Source: Phycisphaerae bacterium
Lineage (GTDB): Bacteria > Planctomycetota > Phycisphaerae > UBA1845 > Fen-1342
NCBI GenBank assembly: GCA_030612705.1
Contig: JAUWNI010000019.1
Location: forward strand, 1 to 46,040
Length of the DNA: 46,040 nt
Reading direction: 5' to 3'
Shown here: piece after piece, positions 34,931 through 43,147 of the stretch
Layout of the letters: each line of letters begins with the position of its first letter
Position numbering within the stretch: the stretch's first letter is position 1
The notes under the pieces: model-generated
The model's database searches: none
Told to the model about the DNA's origin: nothing
Seen by the model: the letters and a program-made list of their open reading frames with translations, nothing else
Program-made: the position numbers and the translations under genes

Positions 34931-35395
34931 CTACAACACGCAGTCGTTCGGCAGTCGGGTGACGGTGCAGTCCACCAGCTCGCGGTCGTCGGGCAATTCA
35001 TGTGGGTCGATGACGCAAGCGTCATCGCCGATGTCGTCGGACATAAAGTACGGCAGCGTACCGGGCGGATGACTCGGCCGCCGGTCCAACTCCTCCCGCG
35101 TGACCCAGATCCCGTCGTCGTCCTTCGTCCATAGACGACCGTCGGCTGGAAGAGCCTCGCGGCCGTGAACGCGAACAATCAGGTAACTTTCGATCACGGA
35201 GCGGTTGGCGATCTCCGCCTCAAACTCCTCCTCCGAGATGAACCTGAGCGTATCCGCGGGAACGCGACATTCGCGGCCGTCGAGGAAGCGGACTTTCGGC
35301 TCTTCGCCTTCGGCAAGCACTTGGCCCAGGCCGTGCATTCTCGACCGAACGCATTGCCGCTTGCGAAACACGTATTTGAGGAAACTCTGCCCCAT
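34931..35395 (-). CDS. Unknown small protein
   Basis: A 154-residue acidic protein. An alternative start is the ATG at 35338. The N-terminal part (MHGLGQVLAEGEEPKVRFLDGRECRVPADTLRFISEEEFE) resembles a short KOW/CarD-type beta segment (GxGxV...V.F.DG......L..I) seen at the ends of helicases and regulators, but the match is only a pattern. The remainder (RLWTKDDDGIWVTREELDRRPSHPPGTLPYFMSDDIGDD) is unrecognised. It is the last of five minus-strand genes between 39344 and 34931. Confidence 0.6.
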   Translation of the reverse strand: MGQSFLKYVFRKRQCVRSRMHGLGQVLAEGEEPKVRFLDGRECRVPADTLRFISEEEFEAEIANRSVIESYLIVRVHGREALPADGRLWTKDDDGIWVTREELDRRPSHPPGTLPYFMSDDIGDDACVIDPHELPDDRELVDCTVTRLPNDCVL

Positions 35396-35843
35396 CGATG
35401 CACTAGTAACCAGGTTAACTGCCTACTGTTAGACACCCAAAGATTCCGGGCACGCGAGTGCAGGGGTTGCTCCTCTCAGAGGTTGTGCAAACCATGATGG
35501 GTTGCCCGACGAGCTTGCCGCAGCGTGGCTGTGCGATGACACTGCCTACCCGATGCACTGAGAGTGCTTGGATGAAATCGACGATGCTGACAATCGATGG
35601 CTCTCAAGGTGAAGGTGGCGGTCAGCCACCGCCGGGCCGTCTTGATTGTCATCGTGACCGGGCTGGCTGGTGGGTCCCTCTGGTCGCGGGACGAGCAGGG
35701 CCGGAGCCCCTCGGGATCGGTCCAGCCTACAGGTTTCTAGGTATCCCTTTTCTCTGCCGCAAACGCTTCGGAAAGGCCGTCTGTTTCTCAGAAACCCTGG
35801 CCGAGATCTCGGTGTGCCGTAGCTACACCGGGCACGGCAACCG
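35396..35843. other. Non-coding stretch with gene debris
   Basis: About 450 bases without an intact gene. A plus-strand frame runs through it (35458-35907), but only 14 codons, at 35584-35625, resemble anything known: the very start of RNA 3'-phosphate cyclase. Beyond that the frame is proline/arginine rich and without family resemblance. A 47-codon frame at 35597-35740 contains one hydrophobic stretch (AVLIVIVTGLAGGSLW) but has no ribosome binding site. Confidence 0.5.
35584..35625 (+). pseudogene. rtcA: 5' remnant of RNA 3'-terminal phosphate cyclase
   Basis: The codons from ATG 35584 read MLTIDGSQGEGGGQ, the signature N-terminus of RtcA (normally followed by ILR or VLR and the rest of the cyclase). 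Here similarity ends abruptly after the glutamine and gives way to PPPGRLD. Only 42 bases survive, so an insertion or deletion has removed the rest. No other piece of rtcA was found in the window. A short match, but very specific in sequence and including the start codon. Confidence 0.5.
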
Positions 35844-36293
35844 CTATTTGCCGACGGTGGTTCCGCACTCCGGACACCGCCCGCTGACGTTGCCGGTCAG
35901 GTCGTAGCCGCAATGCTGGCATCGGCCGGGTGGGATTCGGCGATGGTCACGCCACCACAGGCAAGCTGTCGGGACTGCGGCAGCCGTCAACGGAATCCAG
36001 AATGGAAGTGAAAACGCCCACCAACCTGGGGGCGTAGCCCTATTGAGTGCGGGGAGCCATCTGACCTTAACGGCGGAGTAATGTTCTGCGGGGAAGACAT
36101 ACCAACCGCGATCCCACGGCACGGACGTGTCGACCCATACCTTGCCCTTCGCGACGAACACATTCCGCCACGGTGGGCCAAAGCCGAGCCAACCGATGCC
36201 AACTACGAAGCTGCCCAGCGACGTAGCCATGATCAGCACGCACAGCACGGTCCCCACCCACTTCAGCACCCGTCGTGTCCGAGGTCGAGCCAT
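35844..36293 (-). CDS. Membrane protein with C-terminal planctomycete zinc ribbon
   Basis: A 149-residue protein. It has an N-terminal membrane helix (WVGTVLCVLIMATSLGSFVVGIGWLGF), a soluble part, a second hydrophobic segment (WWAFSLPFWIPLTAAAVPTACLWW), then CQHCGYDLTGNVSGRCPECGT at the very C-terminus. That zinc ribbon is a hallmark of planctomycete membrane proteins of unknown function. The central part carries paired tryptophans (VDTSVPWDRGWYVFPAEHYS). No Shine-Dalgarno is evident at the ATG. Confidence 0.75.
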   Translation of the reverse strand: MARPRTRRVLKWVGTVLCVLIMATSLGSFVVGIGWLGFGPPWRNVFVAKGKVWVDTSVPWDRGWYVFPAEHYSAVKVRWLPALNRATPPGWWAFSLPFWIPLTAAAVPTACLWWRDHRRIPPGRCQHCGYDLTGNVSGRCPECGTTVGK

Positions 36294-36554
36294 GGGGACT
36301 ATCGTAGCCGTCAGTTGCCCTTGGCGAAATGAGCCTCCTTGATCACGCCACAGGCGATCGACTCGTCACCGGGAGCGGAGTACGACCGGGACACGTTGGG
36401 ACGCATCTCGGAGGTTTTCTTGCTACAGGAGGACGTAACGATGAAGAAGAAATAGCAGGAACGCATCCTGATACGTCCCACGTCCACAGACAGAATCACG
36501 ACCCGGTCAGTTCGATGAACGCCACTGAGCCTCGTGCACGGGATGTCGAGCGAG

Positions 36555-37184
36555 CTAAGGCTGGCCAGCAGGGCCGATCGACTTGGAAACGAGCGACCAC
36601 TTCTCTTCCTGGGGGTCGTAGGCTCCGACGATGCGAACGGAGAAAAACTGATAGTGGGCCCGCCCACTCTTGTTCCGGACTGTCTCATAGAGCATCGACA
36701 CCTCCCCCGTAAGTCGCGTCGCCTTTTCGCTTCGCTGCCGAGCGAATATCGTCGCGGCTTTGACCGTGCGTTCGTTGTTGCCTCGAACTTCCTTGCCGAC
36801 AGGTTCACGTAGAAGCCGAGCATCCGGCACGCCGTAGTTACTGATGTCTACCCTCCAGGATCCATCCGGCATCTTCTCGGGGAACTCCTTGTCCGGGTAC
36901 GTGAAGCAAACCATGACCAAGCGTGATACGTTGGGCGTCTTGAGGAGCTTGTTCTCCTTCGCCTCGGCTTCAAGGGTCTCGCTGCACCACTTGATGAAGA
37001 GCATCTCCTCGTACGGGTACCGCTCCTTCATGGCCTCCTCCAGACCGAGGCCAATGTCGAGGTCGAAGTGGGGTCGAAAGAGGTACCTCGGGAAACTCGT
37101 ACACGAGAGCTGGGCGAGTGTCAGCAGAACCAGCAGGAGCAGCGTAACGACGAGCGGGTGGGTTCGGATGTGTCGTGAACTCAT
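36555..37184 (-). CDS. Exported protein or lipoprotein of unknown function
   Basis: A 209-residue protein starting MSSRHIRTHPLVVTLLLLVLLTLAQLSC. The hydrophobic run followed by LSC suggests a Sec signal, possibly a lipoprotein signal, although the residues before the cysteine are not canonical. GGGGAG precedes the ATG by nine bases. The mature part includes CFTYPDKEFPEKMPDGSWRVDISNYGVPDARLLREPVGKE and a late HYQFFSVRIVGAYDPQEEKW stretch. No family recognised. Likely periplasmic or membrane-anchored. Confidence 0.65.
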   Translation of the reverse strand: MSSRHIRTHPLVVTLLLLVLLTLAQLSCTSFPRYLFRPHFDLDIGLGLEEAMKERYPYEEMLFIKWCSETLEAEAKENKLLKTPNVSRLVMVCFTYPDKEFPEKMPDGSWRVDISNYGVPDARLLREPVGKEVRGNNERTVKAATIFARQRSEKATRLTGEVSMLYETVRNKSGRAHYQFFSVRIVGAYDPQEEKWSLVSKSIGPAGQP

Positions 37185-37434
37185 GGCGTGACTCCCCTGT
37201 TTGTACGCGATCTCAATCGATCAGACTACGTCGGACCGGATATCCTGGCGGGGACACGCAGCTCGTCCCTCCGCCGGGGCGAGCCGCAGTGCCACCTCAA
37301 CTCGATAAATGCCAGCGACCCGCCCAGCCCACGATTCGATCCGCGTGCTGACCGTGTTCTTCGGCCTCATTGAGTCGGTCGGCGTGATTGCCGGGACGCC
37401 AGGGCCGTTGTTCGCGGGAGGCAGGCTGCGAGGC

Positions 37435-38781
37435 TCAATCATCGCCCGCATCGTCCGAGGCGGGCATCTGGAGTGGTTGCGGTACCGCGACGGCGTCAAA
37501 CCGCAGTTCGCCATCCCAAATTTCGCAGATGTCTGCGGTTCTCTTCGCGGCTTCCACGCTTGTCCGGAGAATCGGCACGAACGACCCAGCGTCTATTAGT
37601 TTGAAGTCGCAACTCCACTGGCTTTTCCGATCTGCCGACTCAGTCTTTCTGACGATCAGACTTCCCAAGTCGCTTTCACGTTCGCCTACCCGTGCAATCA
37701 TGTGAAACGCGGCGTCCATGGGGATACGACCCTTTATCGCGATCTCGATGTAGATCTTCCCCGGGTCTGGATTACCGCCCCAAGGCTTGTTCGAAATGCT
37801 GATCGTGATCGCCTTCCTGAAATCGTCGGCAAGGGCGGGATCGTTGATCAGTCGCACCGTCTCTGGTGCGTTAGCAGGAAGAACTTCCACTTCGCCGGTT
37901 ATGTGGATGTGCCGCGTGAACGAGGGATTGTCGAAGGTCTTCGTTGCCCGATATTCGACGTCATACGTGCCCGGTTCAAACCGGCTTGCCGCCACCCCAA
38001 AGCTGAGGGCACTGCTACTTCCTCGGCTGGAGAGCGGTTCGTCTGCCGGGTAGCTGTACTCCTGCACCCAGTCGCCGATCCGCAGCACCCCGTTTTCGAT
38101 GGTGTAGGTGCCGGATACGCCAGGCCCTCCCCAGATCTCGTGCTCGAAGGTGACCTTGATGTCTTCGCCCCGCCGGACCTTAGGTCTGACCTCGACCGCG
38201 AACCAAGCGATCTGGTCGCGGAATTGTTCTCGCCGTTCTTGGCTCAGATGGCCTGCCGCATCCAACGCGGCGAGCAAATCAGTCCACGCCCAAACGCTCT
38301 TGGGTTTGGGATCAAGGCCGTGCTGTCTCAGGGCGAGTGGAATGAGCTTAACGAGTGGCTCATCCGCGATGCTCCCGGCGTTGTACCGGCGGACCAGCTC
38401 GTTGATCGCGGCGGGGGTATCCATCTTAGCCTGGTGCAGCACGACGAACGTGGGCAGGTACGGATACCAGTTGATGCCCTTCACTCGTCCGTATCCGACG
38501 AGTCCTAGCCAGCTAATCGAAACCAGCAAGAAGAACAGCCCAAGGACCAACGCCCGCCATTGCCGTCGCCGGACGCCTACCACCACGTTCTTGTCCGAGG
38601 CGGCCGAGCCGCATTCCGGGCATTGCTCGCTCGTCAGCCCCGTGAGGTTGTAACCACACTTGCGACAACGCGGCTCGTTGCCGACACGACGCCCCCGCAA
38701 GCCGTAGATGAACAAGACGCATCCGACCGGCAGCAGAACCGCCAAGGCGATCAATGGAGCTGAGGAGGTAGGGCCGGTCAT
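37435..38781 (-). CDS. Zinc-ribbon membrane protein
   Basis: This 448-residue protein has an N-terminal membrane helix (LIALAVLLPVGCVLFIYGL), a zinc ribbon CRKCGYNLTGLTSEQCPECGS near residues 39-58, and a second helix (ALVLGLFFLLVSISWLGLVGY). A large probably extracytoplasmic domain of about 340 residues follows, with beta-rich stretches (VSGTYTIENGVLRIGDWVQEY, RFEPGTYDVEYRATKTFDN). GGGAG is placed eight bases before the ATG. The ribbon on the N-terminal side faces the cytoplasm. Function unknown. It begins 20 bases after the gene at 38802, so the two are probably cotranscribed. Confidence 0.75.
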   Translation of the reverse strand: MTGPTSSAPLIALAVLLPVGCVLFIYGLRGRRVGNEPRCRKCGYNLTGLTSEQCPECGSAASDKNVVVGVRRRQWRALVLGLFFLLVSISWLGLVGYGRVKGINWYPYLPTFVVLHQAKMDTPAAINELVRRYNAGSIADEPLVKLIPLALRQHGLDPKPKSVWAWTDLLAALDAAGHLSQERREQFRDQIAWFAVEVRPKVRRGEDIKVTFEHEIWGGPGVSGTYTIENGVLRIGDWVQEYSYPADEPLSSRGSSSALSFGVAASRFEPGTYDVEYRATKTFDNPSFTRHIHITGEVEVLPANAPETVRLINDPALADDFRKAITISISNKPWGGNPDPGKIYIEIAIKGRIPMDAAFHMIARVGERESDLGSLIVRKTESADRKSQWSCDFKLIDAGSFVPILRTSVEAAKRTADICEIWDGELRFDAVAVPQPLQMPASDDAGDD

Positions 38782-38801
38782 CGTCCCGACTCCCAGAACG
38801 G

Positions 38802-39344
38802 CTACGGGGTCTCCATGGGCGTTTGCGTGCCCGAAAGGTCCGAAGCTGGCAGCGTCTTACGGAAGTTCTCCAGGTGCCCCATGGGGCGAATCATCACGTC
38901 GCCGTCCTCGTTACAGCCGCCGGGCTTACCATCGGCACCGTAGCACCGGAGCATCGGCACATCGGAATCCGAGCCGTCGCAGTCGTAGACGTACGGTCGA
39001 CCCCAGGGATCGATGAGTGACACGTCCTGCGTGATGTATGGGCCGCGGAACTTCGGCTCCTTGAGGATCGCGAGACCCTCCGTTGGCGTCGGGAATCGGC
39101 CCGCGTCAGCGTAGAACATCTCCAGGGCCATGTTGATGCCGCTGAGCTGAAGGGCTGCGTCGAAGCTCTGGCGTCCTACGCCCGCCACGAAATTCGCCCC
39201 CCTCCGCAAGCCGACACCGTAGCTGATCAAGATTGCCAGCACGAATGCCAGGCAGAGCAGCAGGGTTTTCAGCGTTGAGTCGCGTCTGGCTCCCGGCTGG
39301 GTCATAGACTGCCCATCACACTGCTGTTGCGTTTCACTCGTCAT
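38802..39344 (-). CDS. Type II secretion GspG-like pseudopilin domain protein
   Basis: This 180-residue protein has one membrane helix (TLKTLLLCLAFVLAILISYGVGL) and then the C-terminal signature of major pseudopilins: INMALEMFYADAGRFPTPTEGLAIL, then GPYITQDVSLIDPWGRPYVY and YGADGKPGG. Unlike true GspG it lacks the prepilin peptidase site (G-F-T-L-I-E) at the start of the helix. It is therefore a GspG-fold protein anchored by an ordinary signal anchor, not a canonical pilin. No other type II secretion genes are nearby. Confidence 0.75.
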   Translation of the reverse strand: MTSETQQQCDGQSMTQPGARRDSTLKTLLLCLAFVLAILISYGVGLRRGANFVAGVGRQSFDAALQLSGINMALEMFYADAGRFPTPTEGLAILKEPKFRGPYITQDVSLIDPWGRPYVYDCDGSDSDVPMLRCYGADGKPGGCNEDGDVMIRPMGHLENFRKTLPASDLSGTQTPMETP

Positions 39345-39401
39345 CGCCAGCGAGTCCCGGACGCGGCGCAGAATCTTGGTGGTTTCTGTTCAGCTGGGAG
39401 G

Positions 39402-39407
39402 TATAAT
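39402..39407 (+). promoter_or_regulatory. Candidate -10 box (TATAAT)
   Basis: A perfect TATAAT lies 18 bases before the start of the 34-codon frame at 39425, too close for a long leader but suitable for a nearly leaderless transcript. No good -35 box is seen at the usual spacing (TTGGTG is 20 bases upstream). A similar block (TATAAT, then AGAGTAG and TGG) occurs at 42961. Confidence 0.3.
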
Positions 39408-39424
39408 ACCAGAGTAGGTGGAAC

Positions 39425-39529
39425 ATGGATATCGGAGAGCTTCTGCTGCTGGCGATATGCGTGATCTGTCTCGTGGTTCGACCTCGCTGGGGCGGAAGGC
39501 GGAGAGACCCCACCCACTTCGATCCGTGA
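39425..39529 (+). CDS. Possible 34-residue membrane peptide
   Basis: ATG 39425 opens a 34-codon frame whose first half is a hydrophobic helix (IGELLLLAICVICLVV), followed by RPRWGGRRRDP: one transmembrane segment with a positively charged cytoplasmic end. AGGTGG lies about six bases upstream. Small single-span peptides of this layout occur widely, including type I toxins; nothing more specific can be said. Confidence 0.4.
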   Translation: MDIGELLLLAICVICLVVRPRWGGRRRDPTHFDP

Positions 39530-39562
39530 CGCGACGGAATGAGCAGCTGGAGCGAACCCCGC

Positions 39563-39664
39563 ATGGCGACGACTCACGCTCCACCTTCGTTCCGCATTAG
39601 TAACGTCGTCCTGCTCATTCTTGTTTTGACGCTGCCAGCCGGGTGTCCGGCGTCCTTGCGGTGA
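39563..39664 (+). CDS. Possible 33-residue lipoprotein peptide or truncated lipoprotein
   Basis: The frame from ATG 39563 gives a basic/polar start, a hydrophobic core (NVVLLILVLTLPAGC) with a plausible lipobox LPAGC, and then only CPASLR before TGA. Either a very small lipoprotein or the surviving signal peptide of a truncated one. GGAG is about 14 bases upstream, which is far. Confidence 0.35.
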   Translation: MATTHAPPSFRISNVVLLILVLTLPAGCPASLR

Positions 39665-39839
39665 CGTTTTTTGAGAATCCGTGAGCAATGCCAGGGTTAC
39701 CGGGTATAAGCTAATGCATCGGGATCCCGTGCCGGACCATGCTTGCGACATGGCCGACCACGCGATATCCCCGGACGCGGGGCTCCGTCGCGGGTCGCAC
39801 GCCTACTGGCCAAATGGAAAATGTCAGTTGGAGCACGTC

Positions 39840-41519
39840 ATGACGATCAAGGCGAGAACAAGATCGTGCCTCGGGATCGTGTTTTTCTCGATTGCGGCGG
39901 GCAGCTGCGCGCCCAAAGGTCCCTCGTCTGCCGCGTGCCTCTCCAGAGCACAGCAGCCGTCTGTGCGATGGTCTGCCCCTGTCAACGGCCTGTCACTCGG
40001 CGTCGAGGTGCCGGAACAGCCTCTCGTCTTCATTCCGAAGCGGGACTGGACCGGTTCCGTCCTGATCTACGAGAGGGATGACGCTGGACGGGGTAAGACG
40101 ATACGCACCAACCCAGGCGGTAGCTGGGATAGCCGAGCGGTGCTGACCGTCCTGCTGCGGAATTGCACTACAAGCACAGTCTTTTGGGCACGCGACCGCG
40201 ATACTTGGCACGTGAGCTTTTCTGGACCCGATTTCGAGCCGCCGCCGGTTCGGCCTGGATCCAGACCGCCTCCCCTCCGCCGGGGTCCGGTCCGGCTCAG
40301 CTCCCAAGAAAAAGTCAAGATCGCGTTTCCGCTCTCGGGGGCTTTCGACATATGGCCGCGTATTGCGGAAGGAGAGTATACGGTTTCAGTGTCGTACTCA
40401 CCGGAAAGGTTGCTGCGCTTCTCAACGGGCGCAGAGCATACAGTGCACCCCTATGACGTCCCTGGCTTTTGGACAGGGGAGGTCTCGACACCAACCATCA
40501 GAATACGCGTCAGGCACGCCACGCCTGAGGATGAACCGGAAGGCTTACCGGCCGATCTTCGTGCCGCGCTCACGGCGGTTGTTAATGATGACGTAGACGT
40601 GCGACGCCGGGCGGCTGCGGACCTGTGCATCGCGCTGCTCAAGAGAAACGGTGTTTGGCACATCGAGCCCTGGCATTGGAGAATCCCCACGGAAGAAGGA
40701 GTACGACTGGAGGTCCAGACTGTTCGCGCATCCAAGCAGACCCCGAACTTGGCAGTAGCTAACATGTGTGCCCATTGCATGGGCATGCTCAGGTCGGGTG
40801 CGTGGCGAAGGCCTCCTGAGGCGAGATACGACCCCTTGGAGAAGGCCGTCATTGAGGCCAACAAGGCGACTGATGACGCAGTCGTAAGAATGATCCTCCT
40901 TGTCGGCCTGGCATCGTCTCAGAGCGAGGCGGCACGCGATGTCGTGGTCGCTGCGACTGATGATTCGTACCCTGGAGTCCGAAAGGGAGCGTGTTATCTC
41001 GTGGAGTGTTGCGTCGCTAGCGCATTCGGACCTATCGGCAACATCCATATCGGCAGCTCAGAGAGAGATGTCCGGGCCGCCGGACAGAAGATTCGTGCGA
41101 TTTACCGGTGGGACAAGACGTTGGGGGCAGGTTGGGGTCGGATGCGGGATGGGTTGCAGACTCGGTTGGTCCTCGAACCGAACGCAGTCCAGATTGGCCA
41201 GCCTGTTGCGGGAACGCTCATGATGCGGAATGTGTCAGAAGAGACGCTTTCGGTACCGTCCATCCTGCGTTCACTACAATGTTTCAAGGTGCTTTATGAC
41301 AAAGAGTATTGTCTTCCTAAGAAGAAGGTATTGCCTCCGCCCCTCTCCAAGAATACCATAGCTCCTGGTAATCAAATCACGATCTGGTCGTTGCGACTCG
41401 ACGAGCTGTTCGATCTGTCGAGGCCGGGCGAGTACGAGGCCTGGCTCCCGGACGTCTTCGGAGCACTTCTCCCAAGGTCCAACAGGGTTCGTTTGGAAGT
41501 GGAGGAACGCGACGAATGA
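39840..41519 (+). CDS. Large predicted lipoprotein with HEAT-like repeats
   Basis: I choose ATG 39840 (559 residues) because GGAG stands six bases upstream and the protein then begins with a basic stretch, a hydrophobic core and IAAGSC, a fair lipobox. After an N-terminal beta-rich domain (to about residue 210), two HEAT-like helical units can be seen (LRAALTAVVNDDVDVRRRAAADLCIALL and VVVAATDDSYPGVRKGACYLVECC). The C-terminal 130 residues resemble an Ig-like/intracellular-protease-inhibitor domain (LVLEPNAVQIGQPVAGTLMMRNVSEETLSV, ending PGEYEAWLPDVFGAL). Cell-envelope protein of unknown role. Confidence 0.7.
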   Translation: MTIKARTRSCLGIVFFSIAAGSCAPKGPSSAACLSRAQQPSVRWSAPVNGLSLGVEVPEQPLVFIPKRDWTGSVLIYERDDAGRGKTIRTNPGGSWDSRAVLTVLLRNCTTSTVFWARDRDTWHVSFSGPDFEPPPVRPGSRPPPLRRGPVRLSSQEKVKIAFPLSGAFDIWPRIAEGEYTVSVSYSPERLLRFSTGAEHTVHPYDVPGFWTGEVSTPTIRIRVRHATPEDEPEGLPADLRAALTAVVNDDVDVRRRAAADLCIALLKRNGVWHIEPWHWRIPTEEGVRLEVQTVRASKQTPNLAVANMCAHCMGMLRSGAWRRPPEARYDPLEKAVIEANKATDDAVVRMILLVGLASSQSEAARDVVVAATDDSYPGVRKGACYLVECCVASAFGPIGNIHIGSSERDVRAAGQKIRAIYRWDKTLGAGWGRMRDGLQTRLVLEPNAVQIGQPVAGTLMMRNVSEETLSVPSILRSLQCFKVLYDKEYCLPKKKVLPPPLSKNTIAPGNQITIWSLRLDELFDLSRPGEYEAWLPDVFGALLPRSNRVRLEVEERDE

Positions 41520-41686
41520 GTCTACCTGGTGTCCGAGTTGTGAAGCCAACGTGAAGCGTGGGCGGTAGCTGCCGGAAACGCCGCCGCGATCTATCAAGCA
41601 GTGTCTCCGAAGTGTGCCCCCGAGTGCGGAGAATCTGTTCGGGAGGAACAAGAGCCTCGCGGCGGGGCAAGACCGGGTGAGTGAGA

Positions 41687-42559
41687 ATGAAACGTCGCCC
41701 ATGGGTCATCAAGCCGCCGCTCGTCGCCGCAATCCTCGCGGGCCTGGCAATGTACGCCGTGGTGGGCGAGGTATTAGGTGTCCATCTGCTCGGCCCCAGA
41801 ACGCCACGGCAGAGCGTTCTCTCCCACCACCTCTGGGAATTCATGTTCCTCTGGTGGGCGGCGTGCATCGCCGTGGGATGGATCCAGTACCTGCGGAGGC
41901 AACGACCAGAGCGAGCCGCACGTTCCTGGCCGCTCGTAATCGTGACGTTCGCGATGGCGATCATCCTCGCCGCTGCCGAGGGATGGAGCGCGTACGCCGA
42001 GCCCCTCGATACAACCCACGGGGCAATCCCGTTCTCAGTTACTCCGCTGGGCAGTTCCCTGATCTTCGCGGCACTCTCGCTGGCCCTCGCATTCGCGATC
42101 TCCGTCACGCTGGTCTCCCAGGCGTTTTTCTGGCGACGGCCCGCCACACTAGGCGTCTGTTCAGTTTGCGATTACGACCTTACGGGCAATGTCTCGGGTA
42201 CCTGCCCTGAGTGTGGGACGCGGATTGTGACCGACCCGAGCATTCCTCGATGGTTCCACGCTCGCAATCACCGCTGGCTGCCTGAACTGTCGCTCTTCCC
42301 GGATGCCGAGGTCCGGTACAAAGCGTGGCAGAACGCGATGCGGCACTACCGCCGAACGTCGTCGTTCTGGGTGGGCACGCTCGCGGCGTTCTTGTTCGTC
42401 GCCTGTCTCGTACTGCCCTTTGCTGAGCGACTTGGATTGTACCGATGGCCAGCTGTCGTCGTGCTCGCCTGCATCGCCCTCGCAGAGACGTGGCACGGCC
42501 GCCGGATGTTCCGCCGTGCCCTACGACGCCAATTGGACGCGAGCGGACGTGAGCACTGA
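41687..42559 (+). CDS. Multi-span membrane protein with central zinc ribbon
   Basis: A 290-residue protein (292 if the in-frame GTG at 41681 is used). Hydrophobic segments are visible near residues 12-35 (LVAAILAGLAMYAVVGEVLGV), 50-65, 80-98 and 125-150. They are followed by the zinc ribbon CSVCDYDLTGNVSGTCPECGT and, after a soluble stretch, two more helices (FWVGTLAAFLFVACLVLPFA; WPAVVVLACIALAETW). It shares only the ribbon with the proteins at 35844 and 37435. The ribbon lies between membrane helices here. Function unknown. Confidence 0.75.
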   Translation: MKRRPWVIKPPLVAAILAGLAMYAVVGEVLGVHLLGPRTPRQSVLSHHLWEFMFLWWAACIAVGWIQYLRRQRPERAARSWPLVIVTFAMAIILAAAEGWSAYAEPLDTTHGAIPFSVTPLGSSLIFAALSLALAFAISVTLVSQAFFWRRPATLGVCSVCDYDLTGNVSGTCPECGTRIVTDPSIPRWFHARNHRWLPELSLFPDAEVRYKAWQNAMRHYRRTSSFWVGTLAAFLFVACLVLPFAERLGLYRWPAVVVLACIALAETWHGRRMFRRALRRQLDASGREH

Positions 42560-42569
42560 GGGCAACCAC

Positions 42570-42905
42570 CTACTCGCCTTCGGTCACGATAATGACAGCA
42601 GCTTGTCGGTCCGCGGCGAATATCGCCCGTGCGGCCTCCCGCAAGTCTTCGTCGGTGAGCCCGTCGAGTCTAGTCCGCAACATGGCGGCGTCCAGCTTGA
42701 GCTGCTCGCGTCTCCCGAGAGAAAACGCGACGCCGTACAGATTCTGCTTGAACATCATCTCGGGGAAGTCAACTACGCCAAGCATGACCCCGAGATTGTT
42801 CTTCGTAAGGACAATCTCGAACGGCTGCAGCAGGGCTTGAGTGGCCTGCTCGACGAAACCTCTCAAATCCTCAACAGCCTGCTTCTCACCACGGGCAGGT
42901 TTGCG
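42570..42905 (-). pseudogene. 3' remnant of an M16-family peptidase gene
   Basis: A minus-strand frame reads PARGEKQAVEDLRGFVEQAT, then ALLQPFEIVLTKNNLGVMLGVV, FPEMMFKQNLYGVAFSLGRREQL and LRTRLDGLTDEDLREAARAIFAADRQAAVIIVTEGE before its stop. This pattern, ending with a Leu-Thr-x-x-Asp-Leu helix and a beta strand, is the C-terminal end of M16 (insulinase/pitrilysin-like) zinc peptidases. Only about 110 residues remain; the zinc motif HxxEH and the rest are missing and the sequence upstream is unrelated. It is read convergently with the gene at 41687. Confidence 0.5.
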
Positions 42906-42960
42906 GCAGGACCGGCTTCGCTGGTATCCCGTGCTGCTTAATTCCAGGGTATTCTGTCAC

Positions 42961-42966
42961 TATAAT
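42961..42966 (+). promoter_or_regulatory. Candidate -10 box for the AAA+ gene
   Basis: A TATAAT occurs about 180 bases before the AAA+ gene, followed by AGAGTAGTGG. A good -35 box is not visible. The same TATAAT-AGAGTAG-TGG succession with three extra bases occurs at 39402, so the two may be copies of one promoter segment. The remainder of 42906-43147 holds nothing else that I can support. Confidence 0.25.
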
Positions 42967-43147
42967 AGAGTAGTGGCTGTTAGCCATCGGGCGATCGGAT
43001 GCCTGCCAATCACGGTGACGCATCTCCGGTCACTTACGTATCCCTCCCATTTCACTTGGCCCTCCTGTAGCTGTCGGTAAGCACGCAGCGGGCCGACGTG
43101 TCCATTGTAACTGCTTGTACATCGAACATCCACGACGGAGGATTGCC

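Larger units (their letters stand above)
39345..39839. other. Intergenic region with promoter and two tiny genes
   Basis: About 500 bases separate the minus-strand pseudopilin gene from the plus-strand lipoprotein gene. They hold a perfect TATAAT, a 34-codon and a 33-codon frame (listed separately), and from about 39665 to 39839 nothing that I can support. An open frame begins at 39681 and is in frame with the downstream gene, but the ribosome binding site and signal peptide favour 39840. Confidence 0.5.

Noticed and set aside
35597..35740. 47-codon frame with one hydrophobic stretch
   Set aside because: No ribosome binding site, and it overlaps the rtcA remnant in another frame; kept only as a remark in the non-coding entry.
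36311..36823. 170-codon minus-strand frame
   Set aside because: Overlaps the better-supported exported protein at 36555-37184 in a different frame and is arginine/serine-rich without a domain.
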